Source of the DNA: Oscillospiraceae bacterium
GTDB taxonomy: Bacteria; Bacillota; Clostridia; Oscillospirales; Ruminococcaceae
Assembly (NCBI GenBank): GCA_016288755.1
Contig: JAEELE010000017.1
Location: forward strand, 1-47,353
Direction of reading: 5' to 3'
DNA: 47,353 nt
Both the position numbers and the translations under genes were made by a program. Positions 1-8,835 of this stretch are shown piece by piece. The stretch's first letter is position 1, and each line of letters begins with the position of its first letter. Under the pieces are notes generated by a model. It searched no databases and was not told the DNA's origin. It saw only the letters and a list, made by a program, of their open reading frames with translations.

Positions 1-16
1 ACGCACGTCTTTTTGG

Positions 17-144
17 CTGATTTTGCCCCGTTCGTCGTTAAAAATCCTTGCCGGGCGCATGTTCCGCATAGCGGAACTGCGCAGTTTGCCTGCAAACATG
101 CGACAGCCCGCCTGCGGATTTTTGCCTTGAACGGAACAAAATCA
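17..144. repeat. 128-bp imperfect palindrome
   Basis: The left arm (about 17-76) and the right arm (about 85-144) are near-complete reverse complements around the self-complementary centre CTGCGCAG at 77-84. Paired blocks include TGATTTTG at 18-25 with CAAAATCA at 136-143, CCGTTC at 28-33 with GAACGG near 129-134, AAAAATCC with GGATTTTT, and GCATGTT with AACATGC. No reading frame fills it. It could fold as a long RNA hairpin or be a miniature inverted-repeat (MITE or REP-like) element. No flanking target duplication is evident, and the left flank is close to the window edge. Confidence 0.7.
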
Positions 145-261
145 TCTCAAAAATCCGCACATTATTATAGTGTCAACACATCCTGATTCTGATGGATTGC
201 AGGGACACTTTTGTTAAATGGGAGTCTGAAAAAACGGTATTTCACGAGAGGCGAAGTTGAT

Positions 262-1341
262 TTGAAAGCAAAAAAGGCTGTCCGGATCATCCGGAATGTA
301 TTGCTCGCGATTCTGCTCCTGATTGCTTTGGTGCTTCTGACAACAACCGTTTTGTTTCACATCAGAGTGAAAAGGGCAAAGGACTATCTGAAGGAGAACG
401 GCTTTTATCACCCTGTGTCTGCAGGTGAATATGACGTGAATCTGTACACCTGCGGCAATGAAAACGGGAAGCATACCGTGGTCGCATTGGCAGGCTATCT
501 GGACGGAGAAATGTACATCGGCTGGCGGAAAATGACCGCGCCGCTGGAGGAGGACAACCGGCTCGTCTTCCTCGACCGTGCAGGCTACGGCACGAGCGAT
601 GACTGCAAAGGCGAAATGACCGCAGAGCATGTTGTGGAGCACTGCAGGACCGCGCTGCAGAACGCAGGCATACAGCAGCCGTATGTGCTGATGCCGCATT
701 CTATAGGCGGTGTGTACGCGACATACTGGGAGAGCCGCTATCCCGATGAGATCGAGGCAGTCATGTTTCTGGACGGCTCCGAGGCACAGCATTTCGACCT
801 TGAACAGGATGCACTTGATCTGGGCATTGTCCGTTGGATGTCCCTTGCGGGGCGGCTCGGGCTGCTCACGCCGATGATCCGTTCCGAATACGGGAGGGAA
901 TTGGGCACGCTGTCCGATGAAGCCGGAGCCGTGTCTGCTGCGCTGCTCGAAAAAACCATCAGCAGCCGGGCTCCTGTGGATGAAATGCTGCGCTGGCAGG
1001 AAAACTGCAATGCTGTCTGGGATACCCTGAAAACAAATGAGATACCGAAAATGTATCTGAGTATCTCCTACGCATTTTACACAAAGGAGCAGCTGATCGG
1101 GGCGGGCTTTACCGCAGAGGTCCTCAGAAATGACTACCTGATCGAAGGCGGAAGCGATGACGAGGTCTATTCCAATTATCTGGAGAGCATGGCAGAAAAG
1201 CGCGTGATACTGGACACATACATCGAAAAAATGGGGAATTGCCGGAAGATCGAAATGCAGGGACTGCATGAGATCATGTTCGATCAGCCCGAAGCGTGCG
1301 GCAAAATCCTGAAAGCCTTTCTGGACGGTCTGGACAGCTGA
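262..1341 (+). CDS. membrane-anchored alpha/beta hydrolase
   Basis: Probable serine hydrolase of the alpha/beta-hydrolase fold, about 359 residues. A single N-terminal hydrophobic segment (VLLAILLLIALVLLTTTVLF) suggests that the catalytic domain sits outside the membrane. The nucleophile elbow reads PHSIGG, so the usual first glycine of GxSxGG is proline-histidine here. LDRAGYG is the oxyanion-side motif, FLDGS a candidate acid strand, and GLHEIMFDQP supplies the likely catalytic histidine. I chose the TTG at 262 because GAGAGG lies 10 bases before it; a TTG at 211 preceded by AGGGA is also possible and would add 17 residues. Substrate unknown. Base composition looks less GC-rich than the neighbouring lyase gene, so later acquisition is possible. 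Confidence 0.8.
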   Translation: MKAKKAVRIIRNVLLAILLLIALVLLTTTVLFHIRVKRAKDYLKENGFYHPVSAGEYDVNLYTCGNENGKHTVVALAGYLDGEMYIGWRKMTAPLEEDNRLVFLDRAGYGTSDDCKGEMTAEHVVEHCRTALQNAGIQQPYVLMPHSIGGVYATYWESRYPDEIEAVMFLDGSEAQHFDLEQDALDLGIVRWMSLAGRLGLLTPMIRSEYGRELGTLSDEAGAVSAALLEKTISSRAPVDEMLRWQENCNAVWDTLKTNEIPKMYLSISYAFYTKEQLIGAGFTAEVLRNDYLIEGGSDDEVYSNYLESMAEKRVILDTYIEKMGNCRKIEMQGLHEIMFDQPEACGKILKAFLDGLDS

Positions 1342-1465
1342 GACCCGGTCTCGGCAGCACTTTTTCTGAAACGGTATCAATGAAACGGCACGGCGCGGCG
1401 GGAACCGTCAGGCGTCTGCCCTTTCACAGAAATACAGGCATCACAATTCATAAGGGGGATTATCT

Positions 1466-4069
1466 ATGAAAACGATCCGAAAAATCATGGCAGGTGCAGC
1501 CGCCGTATCGGTCTGCATCTCCGCAGTCTCCGCACTGCCCGTCTCTGCCGATTACGGCGTCGGCGGCAACGGCACGGCGATCATGGAGGCGCTCGACCGC
1601 GGCATCTATGCGGTCCGGTCCGGCAGCGGCATGTTCGTCAGCTGGCGCTGGAATGCCGACGACAGCGCCAAAGCCGAATTTCAGCTCTTCCGCGACGGCG
1701 AGCTGATCTACACAAGTCAGGCGGGCACCGGCGCGACCTGCTATCAGGACAACGGCGGTTCGCAGAGCTCGAAATACCGCGTTGACACGCTGGTCGACGG
1801 CAAGCTGGTCGGCACCGCAGACTGTCAGTTCAGCTCCGGGACGAATTATTTCGATATCCCGCTCAACAGCCCCGGCAGCCAGTATTCGCCGAACGACTGT
1901 GTGGTCGGCGACGTCGACGGCGACGGGCAGTACGAGATCTTCCTCAAGTGGGACCCGAACAATTCGCAGGACAACTCCAAATCCGGCTACACCGACAATG
2001 TGTTCATCGACTGCTATACGCTCTTCGGGCAGCAGCTCTGGCGCATCGATCTGGGCAAAAATATCCGCGCCGGGCAGCACTATACGCAGATGTGCGTCGC
2101 CGATTTCGACTGCGACGGCAAGGCAGAGCTCATCACCAAGACCGCAGACGGCACGAAGGACGGCAGGGGACAGGTCATCGGCAACGGCAACGCGGACTAC
2201 CGCAATTCCAGCGGCTATGTGCTGGACGGTCCGGAATATCTGACGCTGTTTGACGGTCAGACCGGTGCGGCAAAGGATACGATCAGCTTCCCGGTGGAGC
2301 GCGGCGACGCGACCAGCAATGCAGCAAAATCCACATGGGGCGACAACTACGGCAACCGCTGCGACCGCATGAACAGCGGCATTGCCTATCTCGACGGCGT
2401 GCACCCCTCCGCGCTCTACGGCAGAGGCTATTACACCAGACTGACGATGTCCGCGATCGACGTCCGGGACGGCAAGCTCTCCGTGCGCTGGATCTTCGAC
2501 ACCGGCTTCAATTCAAGCGCACCGGGCTACGGGCAGGGCAACCACAATATCATGGTCGGCGACGTCGACAACGACGGAAAGCAGGAGATCAGCATGGGCG
2601 CCAGCATGATCGACGACAACGGCAAGCTGCTCTGGTCCTCCGGCAAGGGGCACGGCGACGCACAGCACCTCGGCGACTTTATTCCCGAGCGCCCGGGTCT
2701 GGAGCTCTGGGAGTGCCACGAGGGCAGCCCGTGGGGCGTCACGCTGTTCGATGCCTCGAACGGTCAGATCATCTTCCACAAGGACGGCGACAAGGACACC
2801 GGACGCTGCGCCTGCGACAATGTCTGGGCGGGCAATGCGGGCGCCGAATTCTGGGGCGCCAGACCGGCGAACACCGTCATGAACAGCCGCGGCGACACGA
2901 TCGGCACGAAGAGCCCGGCGATGAACTTCCTGATCTACTGGGACGGCGATCTGGAGCGCGAGCTGCTCGACGGCATCACGGTCACCAAAATGGTCGACCC
3001 GAGCAACATCCGGACGCTGTTCACCGCAGACGGCTGCGAATCCAACAACAGCACAAAGGCTGTGCCGTGCCTGACCGCCGACATTTTCGGCGACTGGCGC
3101 GAGGAGCTGGTGCTGCGCACGAGCGACAACAGCAAGCTGCGCATCTGGTGCACGACCGCCGAGACCGACGTCCGCCTCACCACGCTGATGCACGATATGC
3201 AGTACCGCTGCCAGACCTGCTGTGAGCAGAGCTCCTACAATCAGCCGCCGCATGTCAGCTATTATCTCGGCACCGGCTCCGCGCTGCCCGCACGCCCCGA
3301 CGTGGTCATCAACGGCAGCAACACCGCGATCCCCGAGCCGGTCAACGGCAAATACATGATGGACGTCAGAATCCTTGACACCGCGCACAAGAGCGGCTGG
3401 GTGCTCGATACCGCAGCCGCAGACGGCACGATCTTCGGCGACCGCGACTACACCTATGTCTCCTTCCCGCAGGAGCTGGTCGGCGGCGATGCACTGCGCA
3501 GCGCCTGCGAATCCAAAAAGACCGACGCCGACCTCGCGAGCTTTGTCGCCGGGGAAGCGCTCGACGTCTATGTCCTGCTCGACACCCGCATCGAGGCAAA
3601 CGGCACGGTCCCCGCATGGCTCTCGGACTGGACACGCACCGATCTGACCGCACGCAGCAGCAATGAGGTCGATTTTGCCGCCTACAAAAAGACCGTTGAG
3701 AAGGATACGCAGGTCACGCTCGGCACCAACGGCATGGACGGCAATGTCGTGAATTACACGGTCTTTGCTGTCCCGGCATCGGCACAGCAGACCACGACGA
3801 CAACCGAGACGACGACCACCACCACGACGACCACGACCGAAACGACGCAGGGGCCCGTCCGCATCCTGCTCGGCGACGTCGATGTCAACGGCGATGTGAA
3901 TGTCGCGGATGCGGTGCTGCTCGCGCGCTTCCTCGCAGAGGACAAGGAGGTCACCGTGACGGCGCAGGGCAAGCTGAACGCCAATGTCAACGGCGACGCG
4001 GATATCACGAGCGACGACCTCTCCGGCATCCTCGAATATCTCGCAGGCATCCGCACCGATTTCAACTGA
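1466..4069 (+). CDS. rhamnogalacturonan lyase (PL11) with dockerin
   Basis: Secreted pectin-degrading enzyme that should cleave the rhamnose-galacturonate backbone of rhamnogalacturonan I by beta-elimination. A signal peptide ends near residue 28 (LPVSA-D). The PL11 module begins with the family-like stretch LDRGIYAVRSGSGMFVSWRW and continues with acidic calcium-type loops (GDVDGDGQYEIFLKWD, DFDCDGKAELITKTADGT, GDVDNDGKQEIS). After a beta-rich region come a threonine-rich linker (about 772-799) and a C-terminal type I dockerin (about 800-867) with two calcium loops, DVDVNGDVNVAD and NVNGDADITSDD. A dockerin implies docking to a cohesin scaffold, that is a cellulosome-like complex. Start is the ATG after AAGGGGG at 1452-1458. 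It is followed by a 13-bp stem terminator. Confidence 0.93.
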   Translation: MKTIRKIMAGAAAVSVCISAVSALPVSADYGVGGNGTAIMEALDRGIYAVRSGSGMFVSWRWNADDSAKAEFQLFRDGELIYTSQAGTGATCYQDNGGSQSSKYRVDTLVDGKLVGTADCQFSSGTNYFDIPLNSPGSQYSPNDCVVGDVDGDGQYEIFLKWDPNNSQDNSKSGYTDNVFIDCYTLFGQQLWRIDLGKNIRAGQHYTQMCVADFDCDGKAELITKTADGTKDGRGQVIGNGNADYRNSSGYVLDGPEYLTLFDGQTGAAKDTISFPVERGDATSNAAKSTWGDNYGNRCDRMNSGIAYLDGVHPSALYGRGYYTRLTMSAIDVRDGKLSVRWIFDTGFNSSAPGYGQGNHNIMVGDVDNDGKQEISMGASMIDDNGKLLWSSGKGHGDAQHLGDFIPERPGLELWECHEGSPWGVTLFDASNGQIIFHKDGDKDTGRCACDNVWAGNAGAEFWGARPANTVMNSRGDTIGTKSPAMNFLIYWDGDLERELLDGITVTKMVDPSNIRTLFTADGCESNNSTKAVPCLTADIFGDWREELVLRTSDNSKLRIWCTTAETDVRLTTLMHDMQYRCQTCCEQSSYNQPPHVSYYLGTGSALPARPDVVINGSNTAIPEPVNGKYMMDVRILDTAHKSGWVLDTAAADGTIFGDRDYTYVSFPQELVGGDALRSACESKKTDADLASFVAGEALDVYVLLDTRIEANGTVPAWLSDWTRTDLTARSSNEVDFAAYKKTVEKDTQVTLGTNGMDGNVVNYTVFAVPASAQQTTTTTETTTTTTTTTTETTQGPVRILLGDVDVNGDVNVADAVLLARFLAEDKEVTVTAQGKLNANVNGDADITSDDLSGILEYLAGIRTDFN

Positions 4070-4085
4070 ACCCCCGAAACAAAAT

Positions 4086-4119
4086 CTGACCGCCCCGGTT
4101 CACATGCCGGGGCGGTCAG
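4086..4119 (+). terminator. terminator of the PL11 lyase gene
   Basis: Perfect 13-bp stem CTGACCGCCCCGG (4086-4098) with CCGGGGCGGTCAG (4107-4119) and an 8-base loop, 17 bases after the lyase stop. The T-rich tail is weak, so termination may be imperfect. It lies between convergent genes and could serve both. Confidence 0.8.
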
Positions 4120-4140
4120 TCTGTTGAGCGTTTTCCGTAT

Positions 4141-4278
4141 GATTGAGGAGGAAGGAGGAGAGAAGAAAAGAAGAAAGAAGAAAGAATAATGGCGGTATGC
4201 GTTTCGCGCATGATTCAAAGCGGAAACTCCGATGACGGAACAACTCCTCACTCCTCACTTCTCATTTCCCACTCGCCC
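4141..4278 (-). repeat. dispersed heptamer/hairpin repeat, copy A
   Basis: Read on the minus strand this has the full order of the family: 7-base purine units (GTGAGGA, GTGAGAA type, 4240-4273), the junction GGAGTTGTTCCGTCAT (its complement ends near 4231), a short spacer, the hairpin core ATGCGC-GAA-ACGCAT (4196-4211) followed by ACC, then a pyrimidine-rich tract (4141-4188). It lies between two convergent genes and touches no coding sequence. Confidence 0.75.
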
Positions 4279-4287
4279 TCCTGCCTG

Positions 4288-4806
4288 TTACACCAGCAGC
4301 TTCGGGTTTGCACGGCGCACATGCTCCCACGAGAATGCGATCACCGCATAGACGATGCCGGAGCCGACCGCCTGCACCGCATTCCCGGGCGCCGTGCCGA
4401 TCAGCTGTGCAGCCCATCCGCCGTACAGGAGCACCGCCGTGATCCAGTAGCCGATGATCGAGACGATGCCGCAGAGCACCATGCCCGCGACACGTCTGCC
4501 GTCGAGCAGCGTGCGCCCGCCGACGGCACGGAACACGGCAGCGAGCAGCCCCTTGATCACAAAGGTCGGCAGCGCATAGCTGACATATCCCGCGAGCAGG
4601 TCGGCAGTCATGCCGCCGATCGCAGCCGCACCGACCGCATAGGGCAGCGGGAGCACCGCAGCCGCGAGGTAAATGACCGCGTCGCCGCAGTGAATATAGC
4701 CGCTGCCGACCGGAATGTGCAGCATCGAGGTCAGCAGGGCGGTCATCGCGGCAAACAGCCCTGCATAGATCAGATTCCGCAGTTGTTTTTCCTTTTCGTT
4801 TTTCAT
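4288..4806 (-). CDS. ECF transporter S component (TIGR04002-like)
   Basis: Small integral membrane protein of 172 residues, the substrate-binding subunit of an energy-coupling-factor importer that would share an ATPase/EcfT module encoded elsewhere. Five to six hydrophobic segments are visible. The stretch from HCGDAVIYLAAAVLPLPYA through AAAIGGMTADLLAGY resembles the TIGR04002 type of S components, whose vitamin-like substrate is not known to me. I chose the ATG at 4806 because GGAG lies 9 bases before it and a consensus promoter at 4920-4948 places transcription start near 4913. That rules out the longer in-frame reading from 4917. Transcription should produce a strongly folded leader of about 107 bases. 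Confidence 0.82.
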   Translation of the reverse strand: MKNEKEKQLRNLIYAGLFAAMTALLTSMLHIPVGSGYIHCGDAVIYLAAAVLPLPYAVGAAAIGGMTADLLAGYVSYALPTFVIKGLLAAVFRAVGGRTLLDGRRVAGMVLCGIVSIIGYWITAVLLYGGWAAQLIGTAPGNAVQAVGSGIVYAVIAFSWEHVRRANPKLLV

Positions 4807-4852
4807 GCCGATCATCTCCAGAGTTTTGAGTTTTCGCGCTTTCTGCACGTTC

Positions 4853-4904
4853 GGGGCGAACCGGTGCGCGCTCGCAGAATACCGGATCGCCTGCGCACCG
4901 CCCC
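4853..4904 (-). promoter_or_regulatory. structured leader RNA upstream of ECF S gene
   Basis: Within the predicted leader, GGGGCGGTGCGC pairs with GCGCACCGGTTCGCCCC (complement of 4853-4869), giving a 12-bp GC-rich stem interrupted by a small bulge and enclosing about 23 bases. ECF vitamin transporters are often riboswitch-controlled, so a ligand-sensing RNA is plausible. I could not match it to a known class such as TPP, FMN, THF or preQ1, and no terminator-like U run follows. Confidence 0.45.
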
Positions 4905-4919
4905 CCGTTTTTCTCAATC

Positions 4920-4948
4920 ATTATACTCCGTTCAGCCCGGCATGTCAA
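4920..4948 (-). promoter_or_regulatory. sigma-A promoter of ECF S gene
   Basis: On the minus strand TTGACA (complement of 4943-4948), 17 bases, then TATAAT (complement of 4920-4925): both hexamers match the consensus exactly with ideal spacing. Confidence 0.88.
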
Positions 4949-5004
4949 TATGTCTTTGCGATTTTCGGCTGCCCAGTCGCACAGCAGCGCCGCTTCTCAT
5001 TGTC

Positions 5005-5961
5005 TCACGCGCCGGTCAGCGTTGTCCCGGGGTAGTAGTGCGCGAGGATCTCCGCGAAGCTGCTGCCCTTTTTCGCCATCTGTCCCGCGCCGTACTGACT
5101 CATGCCGACGCCGTGCCCCGCGCCCGAGACCGTGAACACAAGGCTGTCCGCATTCGCCTGAACCGTGAACGCCGCAGAGCGCAGCGCCAGCGCCTCCCGC
5201 ACGGTCTGCCCGGTGAGCCTTCTGCCGCCGCACGCGACGGACAGGACCGTCCCGGACGCGCTCCTCTCAGACTGACCGAACCACTCTGACGGCTGCGCCG
5301 GGAGCGTCAGACCGGGCACCGCCTGCTCCAGCGCCGCCCTGACCGTTTCGGCAGAGAGCGTCACGGTCTCGGGCGCGACCTGTTCGTCCCAGCGCGAGGA
5401 GACCGGCGTCAGATAGGGCACCTCCGCGCCCCAGACATTTGCGGCGGATTCCGTCATGCCCGGCGACAGCGCGTGATATGCCGCAATGACCGGCTGATCC
5501 TCCCAGCAGAGCAGCAGCCCGCCCGCCGCATCGACCGCCGCGGCGATTTTTGCGCTGTATTCTTCGTAATGCGTGCCGTATTCCAGTTGCATCTGCTCCA
5601 CGGAGAGCCAGCCCTGATAGGCGGACGGGTCGTCCGAAATATCCGCGCCCATGAGCGATGCGGGCGGCGATTTGCGGTTCTGCAGGCGGATGCGCTCGAT
5701 GTAGGTGTGACAGAGCACCGCCTGTGCCCGGAGCGCCTCCTCCGGATAGGAGGCGGGCATCTCCGCCGCGACTGCACCGATCAGGTAATCGCGCGCCGGA
5801 ACCTGCGTCAGTGCGCCCGTTTTCGTCTGCAGAACCGTGTAGCTGCCCGTGACCGGCGCCCCCTCCGGCGCGGACACAGGCGGCTTTTTCAGCAAAATGA
5901 CCGCGGGGAGCAGCAGCATCAGCCCCGCAGCCGTCAGATAGAATCTCAGATCATTCCGCAT
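5005..5961 (-). CDS. spoIID: stage II sporulation protein D
   Basis: SpoIID/LytB family peptidoglycan lytic enzyme, 318 residues. It is needed during engulfment in endospore formers, where it cuts glycan strands stripped by SpoIIP. One N-terminal membrane segment (FYLTAAGLMLLLPAVILL) anchors it. The conserved block RDYLIGAVAAEMPASYP contains the glutamate expected to be catalytic, followed by EALRAQAVLCHTY. The C-terminal signature GHGVGMSQYGAGQMA is typical. Start is the ATG at 5961 with AGAGG 8 bases upstream; a longer frame to 6024 has no ribosome site. Presence of this gene suggests an endospore programme, although some non-sporulating relatives keep SpoIID-like proteins. Confidence 0.9.
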   Translation of the reverse strand: MRNDLRFYLTAAGLMLLLPAVILLKKPPVSAPEGAPVTGSYTVLQTKTGALTQVPARDYLIGAVAAEMPASYPEEALRAQAVLCHTYIERIRLQNRKSPPASLMGADISDDPSAYQGWLSVEQMQLEYGTHYEEYSAKIAAAVDAAGGLLLCWEDQPVIAAYHALSPGMTESAANVWGAEVPYLTPVSSRWDEQVAPETVTLSAETVRAALEQAVPGLTLPAQPSEWFGQSERSASGTVLSVACGGRRLTGQTVREALALRSAAFTVQANADSLVFTVSGAGHGVGMSQYGAGQMAKKGSSFAEILAHYYPGTTLTGA

Positions 5962-6023
5962 GACACCGACCTCTTTTCCGCTGCGCTGCCGTTGGCGCAG
6001 GCATGAAATGTTTGTGATATCCA

Positions 6024-6052
6024 TTGACAGCAGAGCAAAAATGCAGTATAAT
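6024..6052 (+). promoter_or_regulatory. sigma-A promoter of citrate synthase 1
   Basis: TTGACA at 6024-6029, 17-base spacer, TATAAT at 6047-6052, exact consensus. Transcription would begin near 6059, giving a leader of about 55 bases. This excludes the in-frame ATG-like codon at 6024 as the gene start. Confidence 0.92.
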
Positions 6053-6113
6053 AGTTTATGTATATCATGGAGGACTATGCTTTGTGCAACTCCCTTTGGA
6101 AAGGATGGACCCT

Positions 6114-7484
6114 ATGTACCGCAACAGCGATGAAACGATCGAGCTCATTCAGAAATTATGCTTTGGACTGCGCGATTATTCCGCGATCGACCCGGCACTC
6201 TTTGAGAAGCTGCATGTCAACCGCGGTCTGCGCCGTTCCGACGGCACCGGTGTCGTCGCCGGCATTACGAAGATCTGCAATGTGCACGGCTATGTGCTTA
6301 ACGAGGGCGAGCTTGAGCCGATCCCCGGCGAGCTGATCTACCGCGGCTATCAGATCACCGATCTGGTGCGCGCCGTGGAGAAGGAGCATCGCTTCGGCTA
6401 TGAGGAGGTCGCCTATCTGCTGCTCTTCGGGCATCTCCCGACGGCTGAGCAGCTCAAGACCTTCACCGAGCTGCTCTCCGACAGCCGCGAGCTGCCCGAC
6501 GGCTTTGTCATCGACATGATCGCAAAGGCGCCGTCAAACAATATCATGAACAAGCTGGCGCGTGCCGTGCTCGCACTGTATTCCTACGATAACGAATGCG
6601 AGGTGCGCGATCTCGAAAACGAGGTCCGCATCGCGATCTCGATGATCGCACGCCTGCCGGTCATCATGTCGGCAGCCTATCAGGTCAAGCGGCAGCATTT
6701 CGACGGTGAATCGCTGGTCATGCACCCGATCCGCCCCGAGGAATCCAACGCACAGACCATTCTCTCGCTGCTGCGTCTCGACCGGCAGTACACCGAGCAG
6801 GAGGCGAATCTGCTCGATATCTGCATGATGCTCCACGCGGAGCACGGCGGCGGCAACAATTCCGCCTTCGCATGCCGCGTGCTGACCTCCTCGGGCACCG
6901 ACCCCTATTCGGCATATTCCGCCGCAATCGGCGCGCTGAAGGGCTTCCGCCACGGCGGCGCCAATATCAAGGTCATCGAGCAGCTTGAGATGTTCAAGCG
7001 CGAGCTGAAAAACCCCGAGGATGATGGCGAGGTCGCCGATCTGATCCGCGCGGTCTTCCGCAGGGAAAAGGGCGACGGTGCCGGGCTGGTCTACGGCATG
7101 GGGCACGCGGTCTACACGCTCTCCGACCCCAGAGCGCTGCTGCTCAAGGAAAAGGCATTCGAGCTGGCGAAGGGCAAGGACATCGAGGCGGACTTCCGCC
7201 TGCTGGAGACCATCGAGCGCCTGACGCCGCAGCTGCTGGCAGAGAAGTCACAGCGCGCGGCGGGGAAGAATATCTGCGCGAATGTCGACCTCTATTCCGG
7301 GCTTGTCTACCGGATGCTCGGCATCCCGGAGGACCTCTTCACGCCGATGTTCGCCGTTTCCCGCATTGCGGGCTGGGCGGCGCACCGCATCGAGGAGGTG
7401 CTGACGGGCAACCGCATCATCCGCCCGGCTTACCGTTCGATCACCAAGGCGACGAAATACATCCCGATCGCGGAGCGCGGCTGA
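6114..7484 (+). CDS. citrate synthase 1
   Basis: Condenses acetyl-CoA and oxaloacetate to citrate; 456 residues from the ATG at 6114, which has GGAAAGG about 9 bases upstream (an ATG at 6105 abuts that site). Family motifs are present: LHAEHGGGNNSAF and FRHGGANIKV hold the two active-site histidines, and NVDLYSGLVYRMLG holds the catalytic aspartate. The loop that usually reads GHRVYxxxDPR is GHAVYTLSDPR, so the substrate-contacting arginine is alanine. The second citrate synthase of this window (25106-26470) has the same change, so it is a clade feature. It may use 2-methylcitrate chemistry instead. The downstream lipoprotein gene starts 6 bases after its stop. Confidence 0.9.
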   Translation: MYRNSDETIELIQKLCFGLRDYSAIDPALFEKLHVNRGLRRSDGTGVVAGITKICNVHGYVLNEGELEPIPGELIYRGYQITDLVRAVEKEHRFGYEEVAYLLLFGHLPTAEQLKTFTELLSDSRELPDGFVIDMIAKAPSNNIMNKLARAVLALYSYDNECEVRDLENEVRIAISMIARLPVIMSAAYQVKRQHFDGESLVMHPIRPEESNAQTILSLLRLDRQYTEQEANLLDICMMLHAEHGGGNNSAFACRVLTSSGTDPYSAYSAAIGALKGFRHGGANIKVIEQLEMFKRELKNPEDDGEVADLIRAVFRREKGDGAGLVYGMGHAVYTLSDPRALLLKEKAFELAKGKDIEADFRLLETIERLTPQLLAEKSQRAAGKNICANVDLYSGLVYRMLGIPEDLFTPMFAVSRIAGWAAHRIEEVLTGNRIIRPAYRSITKATKYIPIAERG

Positions 7485-7490
7485 TCTGCC

Positions 7491-8834
7491 ATGCGCGGGC
7501 TCACTCTGCTGCGCGGGGCAGCCGCAATGCTGCTGGCAGTGCAGCTTCCGGCGTGCAATTTCTCCGCGGGCGTTGAAACGCTGCTCTCCCCGCCGCGCCT
7601 GACGGCAGAGCAGGAGCAGATCTATCAGGCGCTGCTGGCGGCGGCGGGCAGCTCCGTCAGCCTGAAATATCCCAAGGTCGGCGAGCATCTCTCGGCGTTC
7701 ACCGTCGCGGACCTCAACGGCGACGGACAGGACGAGGCGATCGTGTTCTATCAGGTCAGCCTCGCCGCCGCGGACGAAAATCCGCTGCGGGTCTGCCTGC
7801 TGGCACAGCAGTCCGGCAGCTGGCGTGCCGTGCGCGATTATCCCGCGGCAGGCGCTGAGATCGAGCGCATCGACATTGCGGCGCTCGGCTCCAATCCCCG
7901 CACCAATGTCATCATCCGCTACGGTCTTGTCGACGGCGGCGACCGCACCGCAGAGGTCTATCACTGCGGCGCAGACGGTCTGACGCGCTCGCTCTCGGTG
8001 CCCTATTCGGTCATGGAGCTGCGCGATCTCGACGGCAACGGCACCACGGAGCTGTTTGCCGTCTCTGCTGCAAAGGCGCCGAATCCGGCGCTGGCAACGG
8101 TCTATTCGCTCGACGGCAGCGGACAGTATACGCGCACGCAGGCTGAGCTGCCGGAGGCATTCACCGATATCGCAAGGCTGGTCTACGGCAGGCTGCCCGA
8201 CCGCACCGCGGCGCTCAGGGTCCCGGCGGTCTATGTCGACGGCACGGCAGGCGCGACCAATGCGCAGACTGCCGTTCTGACCTATCAGGGCGGACTGCTC
8301 AGCGTCGTCTACGCGGACCGCGCGGAGCATATCCCGAACACGAACCGCCCCAGCGGCTGCCAGACCGCCGATATCGACGGCGACGGCGAGCCGGAGATCC
8401 CGGTGCAGGGCGTCTTTTACGGCTATCAGGCGGGCTCGGAGGTGCCGCAGCTCCCGATGACGAGCTGGTATGTCTGCCGCAACGGTCTGCTGATGCGCAA
8501 GCGCTCGTCCTATTACCCGGCGGGGAGCGGCTATGCCTTTCTGCTGCCGGAGCGATGGGAGCGCCGCGTGACGGCAGTGCAGGAGGACGAGGAGATCGTC
8601 TTCTACGAATTTGACCGGGATGCGCAGTCGGAGGACGGTGCACCGGTGCTGAAAGCGCCGCTGCTGCGCCTTGCAGTCGTGACGGAGCGCGTGGCGTCCG
8701 ATGCGCTGCAGCTCGACGGCTATCTGCTGATGCGCCAGCAGAACGGCAACTACTATCTCGGGAAATGCGAGCACGACGCGGGCAGCCTTGCCATCGGCGA
8801 GAACGAGCTCGCAGTCAGCATGAGATACTTTTGA
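7491..8834 (+). CDS. lipoprotein with FG-GAP/VCBS-like repeats
   Basis: Unrecognised 447-residue exported protein. The N-terminus is a lipoprotein signal ending LAVQLPAC, with Cys22 as the likely lipidation site. Three or more calcium-type acidic motifs recur: VADLNGDGQDEAIVFYQ, LRDLDGNGTTELFAV and TADIDGDGEPEIPVQG. These are the signature of FG-GAP/VCBS beta-propeller blades, so the protein is probably a surface beta-propeller. The gene follows the citrate synthase by 6 bases with only a weak ribosome site and is probably cotranscribed, though a metabolic link is not obvious. No enzymatic motif was found. Confidence 0.75.
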   Translation: MRGLTLLRGAAAMLLAVQLPACNFSAGVETLLSPPRLTAEQEQIYQALLAAAGSSVSLKYPKVGEHLSAFTVADLNGDGQDEAIVFYQVSLAAADENPLRVCLLAQQSGSWRAVRDYPAAGAEIERIDIAALGSNPRTNVIIRYGLVDGGDRTAEVYHCGADGLTRSLSVPYSVMELRDLDGNGTTELFAVSAAKAPNPALATVYSLDGSGQYTRTQAELPEAFTDIARLVYGRLPDRTAALRVPAVYVDGTAGATNAQTAVLTYQGGLLSVVYADRAEHIPNTNRPSGCQTADIDGDGEPEIPVQGVFYGYQAGSEVPQLPMTSWYVCRNGLLMRKRSSYYPAGSGYAFLLPERWERRVTAVQEDEEIVFYEFDRDAQSEDGAPVLKAPLLRLAVVTERVASDALQLDGYLLMRQQNGNYYLGKCEHDAGSLAIGENELAVSMRYF

Positions 8835-8835
8835 A

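Noticed and set aside
6024..6113. N-terminal extension of citrate synthase 1
   Set aside because: The first codon overlaps the -35 box of the gene's own promoter, so it is not transcribed.
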